Source of the DNA: CAZGKW01 sp964526295 | GTDB taxonomy: Bacteria; Planctomycetota; Phycisphaerae; FEN-1346 | Assembly: GCA_964526295.1 (NCBI GenBank) | Contig: CAZGKW010000023.1 | Span: forward strand, 9,198 to 73,197 | Reading direction: 5' to 3' | Length of the DNA: 64,000 nucleotides | Shown here: positions 38,487-47,149 of the stretch, piece by piece | Layout: each line of letters opens with the position of its first letter | How positions within the stretch are numbered: the stretch's first letter is position 1 | Made by a program: the position numbers and the translations under genes | Notes under the pieces: model-generated | The model's input: the letters and a program-made list of their open reading frames with translations, nothing else | The model's database searches: none | Told to the model about the DNA's origin: nothing

Positions 38487-40184
38487 TTGACCGGACCCGA
38501 GACGCCTCGACGCGGCCGGTGGCTCCTCCGCTCGCTGTGGCTGTTGGCGGCGCTGGCCGCCCTGGGCCTGCCCCTGGCGGGCCTTTTCATCGTGTCGGGC
38601 CTCGACGAGGGAGGCCAGCCGTTTCGTGTCGAAGGCGACGGCGGCGCGCCGGCCGCCGCCAGCGAGCTCGTCCGGCTTCTGGGCGTGGTGCCGGACGAGT
38701 CCGACGACCTCCTCGACCCGGAGGGCCGACCGGTCGGCCGGATGCTCGACCCGCACGATTCGCATCGCGGGCACTGGGGCGACGCCTGGCTCCGCCGGAC
38801 GCTCGTCTTCGAGCTGGCCGAGACCCAAGAGCTTCTCATCCCGACGGAGTTCCTCGTCAGCATCCCGGGGACCGAAGACCGGCCAAACCGGGAGGGAATC
38901 GACCAGTGGGACGTCTTCCTCGGCCCCTCGGGCCGACGGATGTTCGTCCTGGACTTCTTCGAGGCGGCCACTCAACATCGGCGTTCCTGGTTCGGCCGCA
39001 GCGTGTTCGAGTACGACCGCCTGACGGTGACGGTCCGCTACTGCTACGGCGTGCCGGACGAGCCCCTCGCCGCGTTCGAGGCGCCCTTCGAGGTCGACCG
39101 GGCCGAGACCCGCCGGGCGGGCGAGACGGTCGTGACGCTGACCTCGCACAGCGAGCAGCGATGGCCCGGCGGCGCGTCGGCCAGGTTCCGTCTCGTTGTG
39201 GCGGGCCCGGTCGAGACCATGCCCCTGGTGATGGCCGTGGACACGGCGGGCCGGGCCCATCCGTCCGGTTCCTGGCAAGGGGGCTGGGGAGGCGGCGGGG
39301 GCGATATCCGGTTCGACTTCCCGGACCTGCCCCTCGCGCGGATCGCAAAGGTCGTGGTCGGCGGCCGGCCCCGCGAGACCACCTTCCGCAACATCCGCGT
39401 CCGCTACCCCGACCGGCCGGCCCGCACCTGCGCCCCGTACCTCGACCGGATGGCGGAGGTCTTGGGCCTGGAGAACCTGACGCCGAAGGAGCTGGAGCGC
39501 TACCAGTTCAACGACGTCGAGGAGGCGATCCAGGTCCTAGGCATCGTCCGGGGCAACCATCTGTACTCGGCCAGCCGCCTCATCATCCGGGCCGGGCGGG
39601 AAGGCAAGCTCGAATCGCTCGACCCAAAGCAGCGGGAAGCGCTCCGCGCCGACGCCGCCTCGCTCCTCGAGGCGGTCAACCCTAAGAGACGGTTCCAAGC
39701 CGTCGAGCTGGGCCTGGCGGTCGGTCCGTGGCCCGAGTTCGTCGACCCGGCCATCGACCTGCTCGACGAGCCGGGCCGAGGGCAACGCCACGAAGCGGCC
39801 ATGCTCCTGGAGCGATACGTCGTTTCGCCGAGGCCGGAGCAGCTCGGCCGGATCGTCGAGGCGCTGCGCAAGGCGCCGGACATCTTCCTGTTCGGGCCCC
39901 TTCGGCGGTGCCTGGCGAAGCAGAAGACGCCCGAGGCCACCGCCGTCCTGAAGGAGCTGGCGGCCGACGACCGGCCGTGGGTCTGGATGGTCGCCCTCGA
40001 CGAGCTACAGGAGCGGAAGGCCCTCGGCCGCCCCGAAGAGTGGTCCGACGAGAGGAAGTGGCGCGTCGCACTGCTGCTTGGGCCCGCCCGCGTAGGGGAG
40101 GACCCTGGGGTCCTGGCGGCGGCCCGGCGCCGGCTGCCCGAGCTGCTCACCCCCCACCTGCTTCGCATGTATCGCCATGGATAG
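38487..40184 (+). CDS. Membrane-anchored hypothetical protein, first of a two-gene operon
   Basis: The 565-residue product has one N-terminal membrane helix (LWLLAALAALGLPLAGLFIV), a beta-rich extracytoplasmic region (about 40-330), and a helical C-terminal half (about 340-565) that looks like HEAT/armadillo-type repeats. I do not recognise a family. TTG 38487 is the likely start because GGAGGGGGA lies about 5 bases upstream; the in-frame ATG at 38424 has no ribosome site. The next gene begins 9 bases after its stop, so they are co-transcribed. Confidence 0.6.
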   Translation: MTGPETPRRGRWLLRSLWLLAALAALGLPLAGLFIVSGLDEGGQPFRVEGDGGAPAAASELVRLLGVVPDESDDLLDPEGRPVGRMLDPHDSHRGHWGDAWLRRTLVFELAETQELLIPTEFLVSIPGTEDRPNREGIDQWDVFLGPSGRRMFVLDFFEAATQHRRSWFGRSVFEYDRLTVTVRYCYGVPDEPLAAFEAPFEVDRAETRRAGETVVTLTSHSEQRWPGGASARFRLVVAGPVETMPLVMAVDTAGRAHPSGSWQGGWGGGGGDIRFDFPDLPLARIAKVVVGGRPRETTFRNIRVRYPDRPARTCAPYLDRMAEVLGLENLTPKELERYQFNDVEEAIQVLGIVRGNHLYSASRLIIRAGREGKLESLDPKQREALRADAASLLEAVNPKRRFQAVELGLAVGPWPEFVDPAIDLLDEPGRGQRHEAAMLLERYVVSPRPEQLGRIVEALRKAPDIFLFGPLRRCLAKQKTPEATAVLKELAADDRPWVWMVALDELQERKALGRPEEWSDERKWRVALLLGPARVGEDPGVLAAARRRLPELLTPHLLRMYRHG

Positions 40185-40193
40185 GAGAGGGTG

Positions 40194-40904
40194 ATGGAGC
40201 AGGTGGTGGCCGCCCTGCCGCGCGAGGAGGCCGAGGCCGCCATGATCGACTTCCTCCGCAGCGCCGAGCACACCGGCCTGGCAGACTACGGCATCCGGTG
40301 GGTCGCCCGGCAGATCAACGCCTGGCACGGGACGGACCTGGGCGGCATCGGGGCCGACCTCTCCAGGAAGGGCTACGACCAACCGGGGTGCAGCGATTCG
40401 AGCCTGTTGAGGGACGTGCTGGTCTGGCACGAGACGGGCGTCGATCCGGGTGTGATCCCCCCGGACTACCGGCCCGCGCCGGAGGACCTCCGCATCGTCT
40501 GGGTGCACCTCAAGGACGGCGAGAAGGGCCGCGTGGGTCTCTGGCTGGCCGACCGCGACGCCGAGGGGCCGCTCCGCATGCGTTGCCTGACGAGCGGCAA
40601 GGAGTACCTCGCCTACCGGATCGCCCTACGCGAGCAAGGCGGCCGACAGGCATTCAGGCCCGACCTGTGGTTCAAGGTGGGTGATGACCGTCGGCGGGCG
40701 GGGGACTTCATTGCGGCCGAGGACCTGCCCGCCCGGATCGACCTGTCGAGCGACGACGGCGCCGCCCCGGCCGACTGGGACGTGTGGATCGAGCGGGCCG
40801 CCTCGCCCGAGAGCGTCCTCTCGGACACGGGGGTGTTCCGGGAATGGGCCGCGAAGCACCTCGACCCGGCGGAGGCGCCGTCCGGCGCCGCCGACGCGCC
40901 TTAG
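40194..40904 (+). CDS. Hypothetical soluble protein, second gene of the 38.5-kb operon
   Basis: The 236-residue product is acidic and soluble (EQVVAALPREEAEAAMIDFL, IRWVARQINAWHGTDLGGIG, VWVHLKDGEKGRVGLWLADR) with no motif I can assign. AGGAGAGG lies just before ATG 40194, and the gene follows the membrane-anchored protein by 9 bases, so the two probably work together. The C-terminal 25 residues are Pro/Ala-rich. Confidence 0.6.
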   Translation: MEQVVAALPREEAEAAMIDFLRSAEHTGLADYGIRWVARQINAWHGTDLGGIGADLSRKGYDQPGCSDSSLLRDVLVWHETGVDPGVIPPDYRPAPEDLRIVWVHLKDGEKGRVGLWLADRDAEGPLRMRCLTSGKEYLAYRIALREQGGRQAFRPDLWFKVGDDRRRAGDFIAAEDLPARIDLSSDDGAAPADWDVWIERAASPESVLSDTGVFREWAAKHLDPAEAPSGAADAP

Positions 40905-40988
40905 CGCGCCCCTTGGGTCCGAGCGCTTGCCGGGGCCGCGGGCACTGGCCAGAACAGGGCATTCCCAACAGGTGGAGGACGGGACCCC

Positions 40989-42083
40989 ATGCCGGACGAT
41001 GATCGACCGTCGAAGGAGCCATGGCTCGCCGTGAGCCTGTCTTGGCTGGTGGCCGGCCTGGGGCAGTTCTACGCCGGGACGTGGGTGTGGGGCCTCGTGT
41101 TCCTGTCCGTCTGGCTCGGCCTTCAGGCGGGGGCGTCGTGGCATCTCGGCGCGGCAAACGGCCGTCTCCTCTGGGGGGCCGTCCTCATCCTGGCGGCCCT
41201 GCTGCTGTGGCTGGCGAACGTCGTCCACACCTTCTTCGCCGCCCGGCGAAGAAACGCGCCCGCCGCAGAGCAGGAGCGGCGACGGGCCAAGGACCCCTTC
41301 CTGGCCGTCTTCCTGACGCTGGTCGTGCCGGGCGTCGGCCACCTCTACCTGAGGCGGTGGCTCGCGGGCGTGGGGCTGGTCGTCGGCACCGGGATCCTGC
41401 TGTTTACCAGCCCGGCCTTGGCCGAGCTCGCGGGCCTGGAGGCGGGACTGGTGGTCCATGCCGTCGTCCTCTCGGTTTACGAGGCCGGGGCGGCGCTGCT
41501 GGCCTATCGGACGGGCCGACCCGGACCCCGTCGCCGGCCGGGCGGTATGGCGGCCGTCTGCCTTCTCACAATGGTTCTGGGCGTCTTCCCCATGGCGGCG
41601 GCCCTGGTTCTGCGCGAACACGTGGTCGAGGCGTTTCGCGTCCCGACCGCCTCCATGGCCCCGACGCTTCAGCCCGACGACCACGTTCTGGCCTGGAAGC
41701 TGTCCTACGAGCCGGCGAGAGGCGACCTGGTCGTCCATCACTTGCCAGGCAGGCCCGACACTTCTCACATCAAGCGGCTTGCCGCCCTGCCGGGCGAGAC
41801 GATCGAGGTCCGCCCAGACGGCGTCTACGTGGACGGCATGCTGCTGACCGAGCCGCCGTTCGGCCAGATGGGCGGTATCTCGCCGCCGCCGCACCACGCG
41901 GACCCCACCTGGGCGACCGAAGGCGACCCGTTCACGGTTCCGAAAGGGCACGTCTTCGTCCTTGGCGACAACATCGCCGAGTCCTCCGACAGCCGACACT
42001 TTGGCCCGGTTCCGCTGGAGTCGATCGTCGGCCGGGCCTACAAGCGGTACTGGCCGCCGGCGCGCGAAGGCCCGATCGAGTAG
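40989..42083 (+). CDS. lepB: Signal peptidase I with extra N-terminal membrane domain
   Basis: The C-terminal half (about 190-364) is a signal peptidase I: the last membrane helix (AVCLLTMVLGVFPMAAALVL), box B RVPTASMAPTLQPDD with Ser222, box D HIKRLAALPGETIEV with Lys262, and box E VFVLGDNIAESSDSRHFGPV. It cleaves signal peptides of exported proteins at the outer face of the inner membrane. The N-terminal 180 residues are unusual: two similar membrane modules (SWLVAGLGQFYAGTWVWGL and LVVPGVGHLYLRRWLAGVGL) separated by a charged linker, like the TM2/DUF5683 type. GTGGAGG precedes the start. Confidence 0.9.
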   Translation: MPDDDRPSKEPWLAVSLSWLVAGLGQFYAGTWVWGLVFLSVWLGLQAGASWHLGAANGRLLWGAVLILAALLLWLANVVHTFFAARRRNAPAAEQERRRAKDPFLAVFLTLVVPGVGHLYLRRWLAGVGLVVGTGILLFTSPALAELAGLEAGLVVHAVVLSVYEAGAALLAYRTGRPGPRRRPGGMAAVCLLTMVLGVFPMAAALVLREHVVEAFRVPTASMAPTLQPDDHVLAWKLSYEPARGDLVVHHLPGRPDTSHIKRLAALPGETIEVRPDGVYVDGMLLTEPPFGQMGGISPPPHHADPTWATEGDPFTVPKGHVFVLGDNIAESSDSRHFGPVPLESIVGRAYKRYWPPAREGPIE

Positions 42084-42832
42084 GCCGTCGACCATCTCCG
42101 TGCCGCCACTGGCCGCACTCAATGTCTCGTGGGGGCGGCCCCCCTGGGGCCCGCAGAATCGGCCTTCATGCCCCCGAAAATGCCGGTCGGGCCTTTTGGG
42201 CTTGACAGGGGGGCCTAACCGAATCATCATGATTTCAGCGGTGTCGGCCGAACGGCCGATAACTGGTAACAGGCGCGCCGCGCGATGCGGCGGCGCATGG
42301 TAACAGGAGACAACCTGGTCCTTTAACCAAGGGAGACGGGGCGCGGAAGCGCTTCGCGAGTGGATGAGCCAGGGCTGACGGGGAGCAGCCGTTTCGGTCG
42401 GCACGGCCCGGCCGGCCGGCCGCCGACCCGTGAGCCGATCCGTATTCCGAACCGACGCGGCAATCGGGCCCTTCAGGGCCCACGGACGCTGACCGGCGCA
42501 GGGCTTCACCGGGAGGATTTTGGTGAGACGTACGAGGACGTGTTCGCCGGCCCGAGGAATAACCACGGAGACCGTGACACGCTCCGTATGACCCCCTGCC
42601 CCGTGTCGGCCGATTTCTGAAGCGTCCGGCGCCTCGCCGGCGGACCGTGGCTCACCCTCCCGCCGCACCTTCCCCGGCCTCCCCCGTGCGGAACTCCGTC
42701 GACCCGGAAGCGCCGCTCGATCGGCCCGATCGACGGCCGAGGCCGGCTCGCGAGCGGCCGGCTGTGCATCGCCGTTCCTTGCGGCGCCCCCCGGGCAGGT
42801 GTTCCGCCTCCGAATAGAAAGCGAGACGTTCC
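42084..42832 (+). other. Long non-coding leader upstream of rny
   Basis: These 749 bases hold no credible gene. They contain a promoter-like pair (42202-42230), several strong GC hairpins (GGCCGAACGGCC near 42246; GGGCCCTTCAGGGCCC near 42468) and GC-rich inverted segments. A transcript from that promoter would have a leader of about 600 bases before rny, or the stretch may encode a structured RNA. Confidence 0.4.
42202..42230 (+). promoter_or_regulatory. Candidate sigma70 promoter in the rny leader
   Basis: TTGACA (42202-42207) is a perfect -35; 17 bases later CATCAT (42225-42230) matches four of six -10 positions. It is the best promoter-like site in the gap before rny. Confidence 0.4.
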
Positions 42833-44407
42833 ATGATCCTAGCCCAGGCAGGTGTCTGGATCCCGACTGCGGCCGTCGTGGCCGCGGGCGTTGCCGCCGG
42901 GGTGGCCTATTACCTGACCCGGTCGGCCGCCGCCAAGCAGGCCCGCCAGGCCCAGTCCGAGGCCGAGAAGCTCCTCGAAGATGCCAAGCGCGACGCCGAG
43001 GCCCTCCGCAAGGAGGCCAAGGTCGAGGCCAAGGAGGAGGCCATCCGGGCCCGCGAAGCGTTCGAGAAGGAGACCACCGCCACCCGCGAGGAGCTCCGCG
43101 AACGCGAACGTAAGGTCGACAAGCGCGAGGACGCCCTCGAAGCCAAGATGGAGACCCTGGCCAGCAAAGAGAAGACCATCGAGGCCGTGGAGAAGCGGAC
43201 CCGCGAGATGCAGAAAGGCGTCGACGAACGGGAGCAGGAGCTGGAGCGGCTCATCAGCGACCAGAAGCAGCAACTCCACAAGATCGCCGGCCTGAACCAG
43301 GCCGATGCCCGGGCCATGCTCCTGGAGCGGATCGAGGCCGAGGTCCAGCACGAGGCCGCCGCCCTCGTCCAACGGGTCACCGAGCAGGCCCAGGAGACCG
43401 CCGATGCGAAGTCCCGCGAGATCCTCGCCGGGGCCATCCAGCGGCTCGCCTCCGACTACACCGCCGAGGTCACCGTCGCCACCGTCGACATCCCCAGCGA
43501 CGACATGAAGGGCCGCATCATCGGCCGCGAGGGTCGCAACATCCGGGCCTTCGAGCGGGCCACCGGCGTCGACGTGATCGTCGACGACACGCCGGGCGTC
43601 ATCGTCCTGTCGTCGTTCGACCCGGTCCGGCGCGAGATCGCCCGCCGGGCCATGGCCAAGCTCATCGCCGACGGCCGGATCCAGCCGCCGCGGATCGAGC
43701 AGATCTCCTCGGAGGTCGAGAAGGAGGTCGAGCGCGACATCGTCGAGACCGGCAAGCAGATCGCCGTCGACACGGGCGTCCGCGGCCTCCACCCCAAGGA
43801 GGTCCACCTGCTGGGGCGGCTGAAGTACCGCACCAGCTACGGCCAGAGCGTCCTGGAGCACTCGATCGAGGTGGCCCACCTCTCGGCGATGCTGGCCGAG
43901 GAGCTGGGCCTCGACGCCCAGCTCGCCAAACGGGCCGGCCTGCTGCACGACATCGGCAAGGCCGTCGACCACGAGATGCAGGGCGGCCACCCGGAGATCG
44001 GGGCCGACCTGGCCCGGCGGTACAACGAGCCGCCCGAGGTCGTCGGGGCCATCGCCGGCCACCACGAGCCGAACCTGCCCGAGGCGCTCTACACGATGGT
44101 CGTGTCGGCGGCCGACGCCGTCAGCGCATCGCGGCCCGGGGCACGCCGCGAGACGCTGGAGAAGTACGTTCAGCGGCTCGAGAAGCTCGAAGGCGTCGCG
44201 AAGCGCCGCGAGGGCGTCGAGACGGCCTACGCCATTCAGGCCGGACGCGAGGTCCGCGTCATGGTCAACTCCGACGTCGTCGACGATGCGATGGCCCTGA
44301 AGCTCGCTCGGGACATCGCCAAGGACATCGAGGCCGAGCTGTCGTATCCCGGCGAGGTGAAGGTGACGCTGATCCGGGAACGGCGGGTCACGGAGTTCGC
44401 TCGTTAG
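42833..44407 (+). CDS. rny: Ribonuclease Y
   Basis: The membrane-anchored endoribonuclease initiates mRNA decay. The 524-residue product has one N-terminal helix (IPTAAVVAAGVAAGVAYYLT), a long charged coiled coil (about 35-190), a KH domain with KGRIIGREGRNIRAFE, and an HD domain with SVLEHSIEVAHLSAML and the metal site LLHDIGK. The ending VTLIRERRVTEFAR is family-typical. It is followed by ymdB, the same order as in Bacillus. The leader of about 600 bases may allow post-transcriptional control. Confidence 0.96.
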   Translation: MILAQAGVWIPTAAVVAAGVAAGVAYYLTRSAAAKQARQAQSEAEKLLEDAKRDAEALRKEAKVEAKEEAIRAREAFEKETTATREELRERERKVDKREDALEAKMETLASKEKTIEAVEKRTREMQKGVDEREQELERLISDQKQQLHKIAGLNQADARAMLLERIEAEVQHEAAALVQRVTEQAQETADAKSREILAGAIQRLASDYTAEVTVATVDIPSDDMKGRIIGREGRNIRAFERATGVDVIVDDTPGVIVLSSFDPVRREIARRAMAKLIADGRIQPPRIEQISSEVEKEVERDIVETGKQIAVDTGVRGLHPKEVHLLGRLKYRTSYGQSVLEHSIEVAHLSAMLAEELGLDAQLAKRAGLLHDIGKAVDHEMQGGHPEIGADLARRYNEPPEVVGAIAGHHEPNLPEALYTMVVSAADAVSASRPGARRETLEKYVQRLEKLEGVAKRREGVETAYAIQAGREVRVMVNSDVVDDAMALKLARDIAKDIEAELSYPGEVKVTLIRERRVTEFAR

Positions 44408-44484
44408 GGTGTCGCATCGAGCCCGCCGCGGAAGCGGCGGGACACGCACGCACGTGCTGTCGCAGTCGCCGTCCGAGGTGTTGC

Positions 44485-45369
44485 ATGGAATTCCGCGCCC
44501 TGCTGGTCGGCGACCTGGTCGGGAAGCCCGGCCGCCGCACGCTCGCCGCCGTCCTGCCCGACCTCCTGCGGGACCGCGAGATCGACGTGGTCGTCGTCAA
44601 CGCCGAGAACGCCGCCGGCGGCTCCGGCATCGTCCCCTCGATCGTCGACGAGATCCACGCCGCGGGCGTCGACTGCATCACCCTGGGCGACCACTGCTTC
44701 CGCAAGAAAGAGGCGATCCCGCGCCTCAAGGAATCGGAGCGGCTCATCCGCCCGGCGAACCTCCCCCTTGAGGCCGTCGGCCGCGGCTGGACCGTCCTCG
44801 AGAGCCAGTCGGGCTTCCCCTTCGCCGTGGTCAGCCTGCTCGGCCGAACGTTCATGAAGCCCGTGGCCGACTGCCCGTTTCACGCCGTCGACCGGGCCCT
44901 TGCGGAGATCGGCTCGAAGGCCCGCTTGGTGTTCGTCGACGTCCACGCCGAGGCCACCAGCGATCACATCGCCATGGGGTGGTACCTCGACGGCCGGGTC
45001 ACCGCCGTGTTCGGCACGCACACCCACGTCCAGACGGCCGACGAGCGGGTCCTGCCGAAGGGGACGGCCTACATCACGGACCTCGGGATGACCGGCCCGC
45101 ACGACGGGGTCCTGGGCCGGCGCAAGGACAAGGTCCTCTCGTTCCTCCTGACGTCCATGCCCACGCATTTCGACGTGTCCAAGGGCGACCTGCGGATGTG
45201 CGGGGCCCTCGTCACCGCCGACACCGAAACCGGCCGGGCGACGGCAATCGAGCGGATCGTGGTCGCACCGCCCGAACCGAAGCCCGAGAAAGCCGAGGAG
45301 CAGGCGGAGGCGGCCGCCGGATCGGCCGATGACAAGGCCGGCGACGAGGCCGACGCGTCAAGCGGCTGA
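44485..45369 (+). CDS. ymdB: YmdB family metallophosphoesterase
   Basis: The 294-residue product belongs to the YmdB (TIGR00282) family of 2',3'-cyclic-nucleotide phosphodiesterases that affect development and RNA metabolism in Bacillus. Visible motifs: GDLVGKPGRR, VVVNAENAAGGSGI, VDVHAEATSDHIAMGWYLDG and GTHTHVQTADERVLPKGTAY. The usual metal-site GNH is GDH here (LGDHCFRKKEAI). The C-terminal 35 residues form an acidic Ala/Glu tail absent in Bacillus YmdB. It lies 77 bases after rny and is probably co-transcribed. Confidence 0.92.
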   Translation: MEFRALLVGDLVGKPGRRTLAAVLPDLLRDREIDVVVVNAENAAGGSGIVPSIVDEIHAAGVDCITLGDHCFRKKEAIPRLKESERLIRPANLPLEAVGRGWTVLESQSGFPFAVVSLLGRTFMKPVADCPFHAVDRALAEIGSKARLVFVDVHAEATSDHIAMGWYLDGRVTAVFGTHTHVQTADERVLPKGTAYITDLGMTGPHDGVLGRRKDKVLSFLLTSMPTHFDVSKGDLRMCGALVTADTETGRATAIERIVVAPPEPKPEKAEEQAEAAAGSADDKAGDEADASSG

Positions 45370-45589
45370 GCACCGACGCGCCGCCGTCGAGCCCGGCGAA
45401 CCGATACCTCTCGTTACGGGAGAGTGGCTGCGAGCGAAGCTCTGCCCGCCCCGCCGGCCTGGCCATCCAGCCCTTCTCGTCCCCGGTACGCTGCCCGGTC
45501 GTAGGAAGCTGGTTGGCCGGCATATCCCGCAACGGCGGCTGGGAAACCAGGCCGGAAGTGCTGAGGGGGCCCTCGGCGGCGCTTGCGTG

Positions 45590-45618
45590 TTGACGTAGGG
45601 ATTGCCTACCTCTAGAAT
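45590..45618 (+). promoter_or_regulatory. Sigma70-type promoter of the ART/SecB-like module
   Basis: TTGACG (45590-45595), a 17-base spacer, then TAGAAT (45613-45618). It lies upstream of the three-gene module; transcription would start near 45625, only about 15 bases before a leader-peptide ATG. The rest of the 45370-45589 gap shows no gene. Confidence 0.7.
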
Positions 45619-45640
45619 CTGCCCCCAGTATAGGGGTAAG

Positions 45641-45670
45641 ATGAAGCGCGTAGCGAAAGGCTGCCGATAG
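45641..45670 (+). CDS. Possible 9-residue leader peptide coupled to the toxin-like gene
   Basis: ATG 45641 preceded by AGGGG encodes MKRVAKGCR and ends with TAG at 45668-45670, whose last G is the first base of the GTG start of the next gene. This overlap could couple translation. It may be a chance short frame. Confidence 0.3.
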   Translation: MKRVAKGCR

Positions 45671-46260
45671 TGGTGAAAGCCGCACTCACTGTGAGTGTTC
45701 CGCGCGCTTTCGAAGGAGGCGTGATCGAGGACGCATTTCATGGCACTGATGCGGTGGCAGCTCGCTCGATTATGGAGAGCGGATTCCGCCAAGGGTCAGG
45801 CTTGGGGATGTATGGTCCAGGAGTGTATTTTTTCGAAGGTGACTACAACGCCGCGTTCATGTGGGCAAGGGACCATGCGAAGGCACCCAGCCCAGTTGTC
45901 CTGCGTTCACGGCTGGCACTTGGGCGCACCCTTTACCTGAATCTGCTGGGGCCGGAACTTCAACGATTCAAAGAACGCTTGCAGCAGCGCTTGGCTCGAC
46001 CGGTCAAGGATTCACAGGCCTACGCGGTTCTGAGGGCCCAGCTGGCGAGATGCAACGTGGTGGATTCCATCAAGGCGGTGCGTGCGATTTCCCGAAGGGA
46101 GCGCCCGAAGAGACAGTCGAAGACGCCGGGAATGCGTGCCGAAGTGGTGGTTGTGCCGCTGGATCCTGCACGAGCTTCGCCCCTCGAAGCGCTTGAGCCT
46201 GGCGAGTTGTCCTCATCTACGCCACTCGCGCTATGGGAGAATCAGAGCAATGGAACTTGA
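45670..46260 (+). CDS. PARP-like ADP-ribosyltransferase-fold protein, putative toxin
   Basis: The 196-residue product has the hallmark of the PARP/ARTD fold: AFHGTDAVAARSIMESGFRQ with the His-Gly-Thr motif, then GSGLGMYGPGVYFFEGDYNA with the conserved Tyr in GVYF. A late AEVVVVPLD strand could supply the third-position catalytic residue, but the Glu is not certain. Such enzymes transfer ADP-ribose from NAD+ to proteins or nucleic acids, and small ones are common toxins. The start is GTG 45670. Its stop overlaps the next gene by 11 bases. GC is lower than in neighbours, suggesting transfer. Confidence 0.6.
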   Translation: MVKAALTVSVPRAFEGGVIEDAFHGTDAVAARSIMESGFRQGSGLGMYGPGVYFFEGDYNAAFMWARDHAKAPSPVVLRSRLALGRTLYLNLLGPELQRFKERLQQRLARPVKDSQAYAVLRAQLARCNVVDSIKAVRAISRRERPKRQSKTPGMRAEVVVVPLDPARASPLEALEPGELSSSTPLALWENQSNGT

Positions 46261-46579
46261 AATTACATTTAGTGACGAAGAGTTGCTGCGCATAATGGAG
46301 GCCCCAGGCGAAGACGCCCGCACCATCTTTGCCGAGGGTTATTGCCTTCCCGAGGCCTACCCTGCGCCCGCGGGACAGGTTGCCTGCGAGTATCTTCTGC
46401 CGTGGTCTCAGCAGACCGTATACCGGTGGGAGTACGACTTGCGCCTTGAGGCCAACTGGGCAGCCGTGGCACATCCCTTCGCTGGAGCGCCGAGGGTACA
46501 ACGTAGCGTGTGTCCTATCTGGGCGCGCGACGATTTGCAGGCAGGCGTTCGAGACTGCGGTGGAAAGCAAGCCGCATGA
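46250..46579 (+). CDS. Small hypothetical protein, putative antitoxin; possible frameshift
   Basis: The 109-residue product (ELEITFSDEELLRIMEAPGE, ACEYLLPWSQQTVYRWEYDL) has an acidic N terminus and no recognised DNA-binding motif. ATG 46250 overlaps the end of the upstream gene. The last 35 codons look odd in this frame; in another frame the same stretch reads LERRGYNVACVLSGRATICR and ends at TGA 46590-46592, overlapping the next ATG. So an indel may be present near 46480. Its position between an ART-like gene and a SecB-like gene suggests an antitoxin, which is inference. Confidence 0.55.
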   Translation: MELEITFSDEELLRIMEAPGEDARTIFAEGYCLPEAYPAPAGQVACEYLLPWSQQTVYRWEYDLRLEANWAAVAHPFAGAPRVQRSVCPIWARDDLQAGVRDCGGKQAA

Positions 46580-46588
46580 GGGGGTCGT

Positions 46589-47149
46589 ATGACCGCTGGA
46601 GAGCCAGTTCAGGGCTATCGCTTGCATCCGGTCAGGCTTCAGTTCGTTTACCTGAAACGGTTGGCCTTTGACGCTAACTATCTGCCGAAGGAACTGCCGT
46701 CAGGTCTATTCCGATTGGCCGAATCAGGACAATGGCGGGTGAATGTCAGCGGAAACGTGCATGGCAACCGTGCTACCGTCGTGGCGTCTGTTGAGGCATC
46801 TTTCGAGCAGGGCCGAGAGGTACTGGGCACGGAGAGGCAGCAGCGAGAAGTCGCCTCAGAGAGCTTGGGTCAATACGAAGACCCGTACCAACTTGAGGTC
46901 GAGGTGGTTGCTGGTTTCCTGTTTGACCCGTCTGAGATCAGCGAGGATGAGGTTGACAAATGGTGCAAGCTTGGCTCATTCTTCGTACTCGCTCCATATG
47001 TCCGGGACGTTATCGCGCGCGTTACAAGGGAGTCGGGCTTCCCCGAGATCCTGCTTCCGCTGTTGGAAGTCCCCACCTTCCGCGCCCCTGCAACCCGTAA
47101 CCTTCAGCAGCAGGGCGCGGCTCCGGGCCCTGGCCGCCCGCCCGAGTGA
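46589..47149 (+). CDS. SecB-like chaperone
   Basis: The 186-residue product has the SecB-like pattern in its second half: LEVEVVAGFLFDPSEISEDE, then FFVLAPYVRDVIARVTRESG and FPEILLPLLEVPTFRAP, matching the family's FPYLRE...GFPPLLLPPI. The N-terminal region is beta-rich (RLHPVRLQFVYLKRLAFDAN). SecB-like proteins outside Sec export act as chaperones for antitoxins in toxin-antitoxin-chaperone systems. Here it is third in a module after an ART-like protein and a small protein. GAGGGGG precedes ATG 46589. GC is lower than in the core genes. Confidence 0.7.
   Translation: MTAGEPVQGYRLHPVRLQFVYLKRLAFDANYLPKELPSGLFRLAESGQWRVNVSGNVHGNRATVVASVEASFEQGREVLGTERQQREVASESLGQYEDPYQLEVEVVAGFLFDPSEISEDEVDKWCKLGSFFVLAPYVRDVIARVTRESGFPEILLPLLEVPTFRAPATRNLQQQGAAPGPGRPPE

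Noticed and set aside
42366..42391. SRP RNA core (CCAGG ... AGCAGCC)
   Set aside because: The length matches the SRP hairpin, but the tetraloop is GACG instead of GGAA-type and the flanks do not pair, so I treat it as chance.
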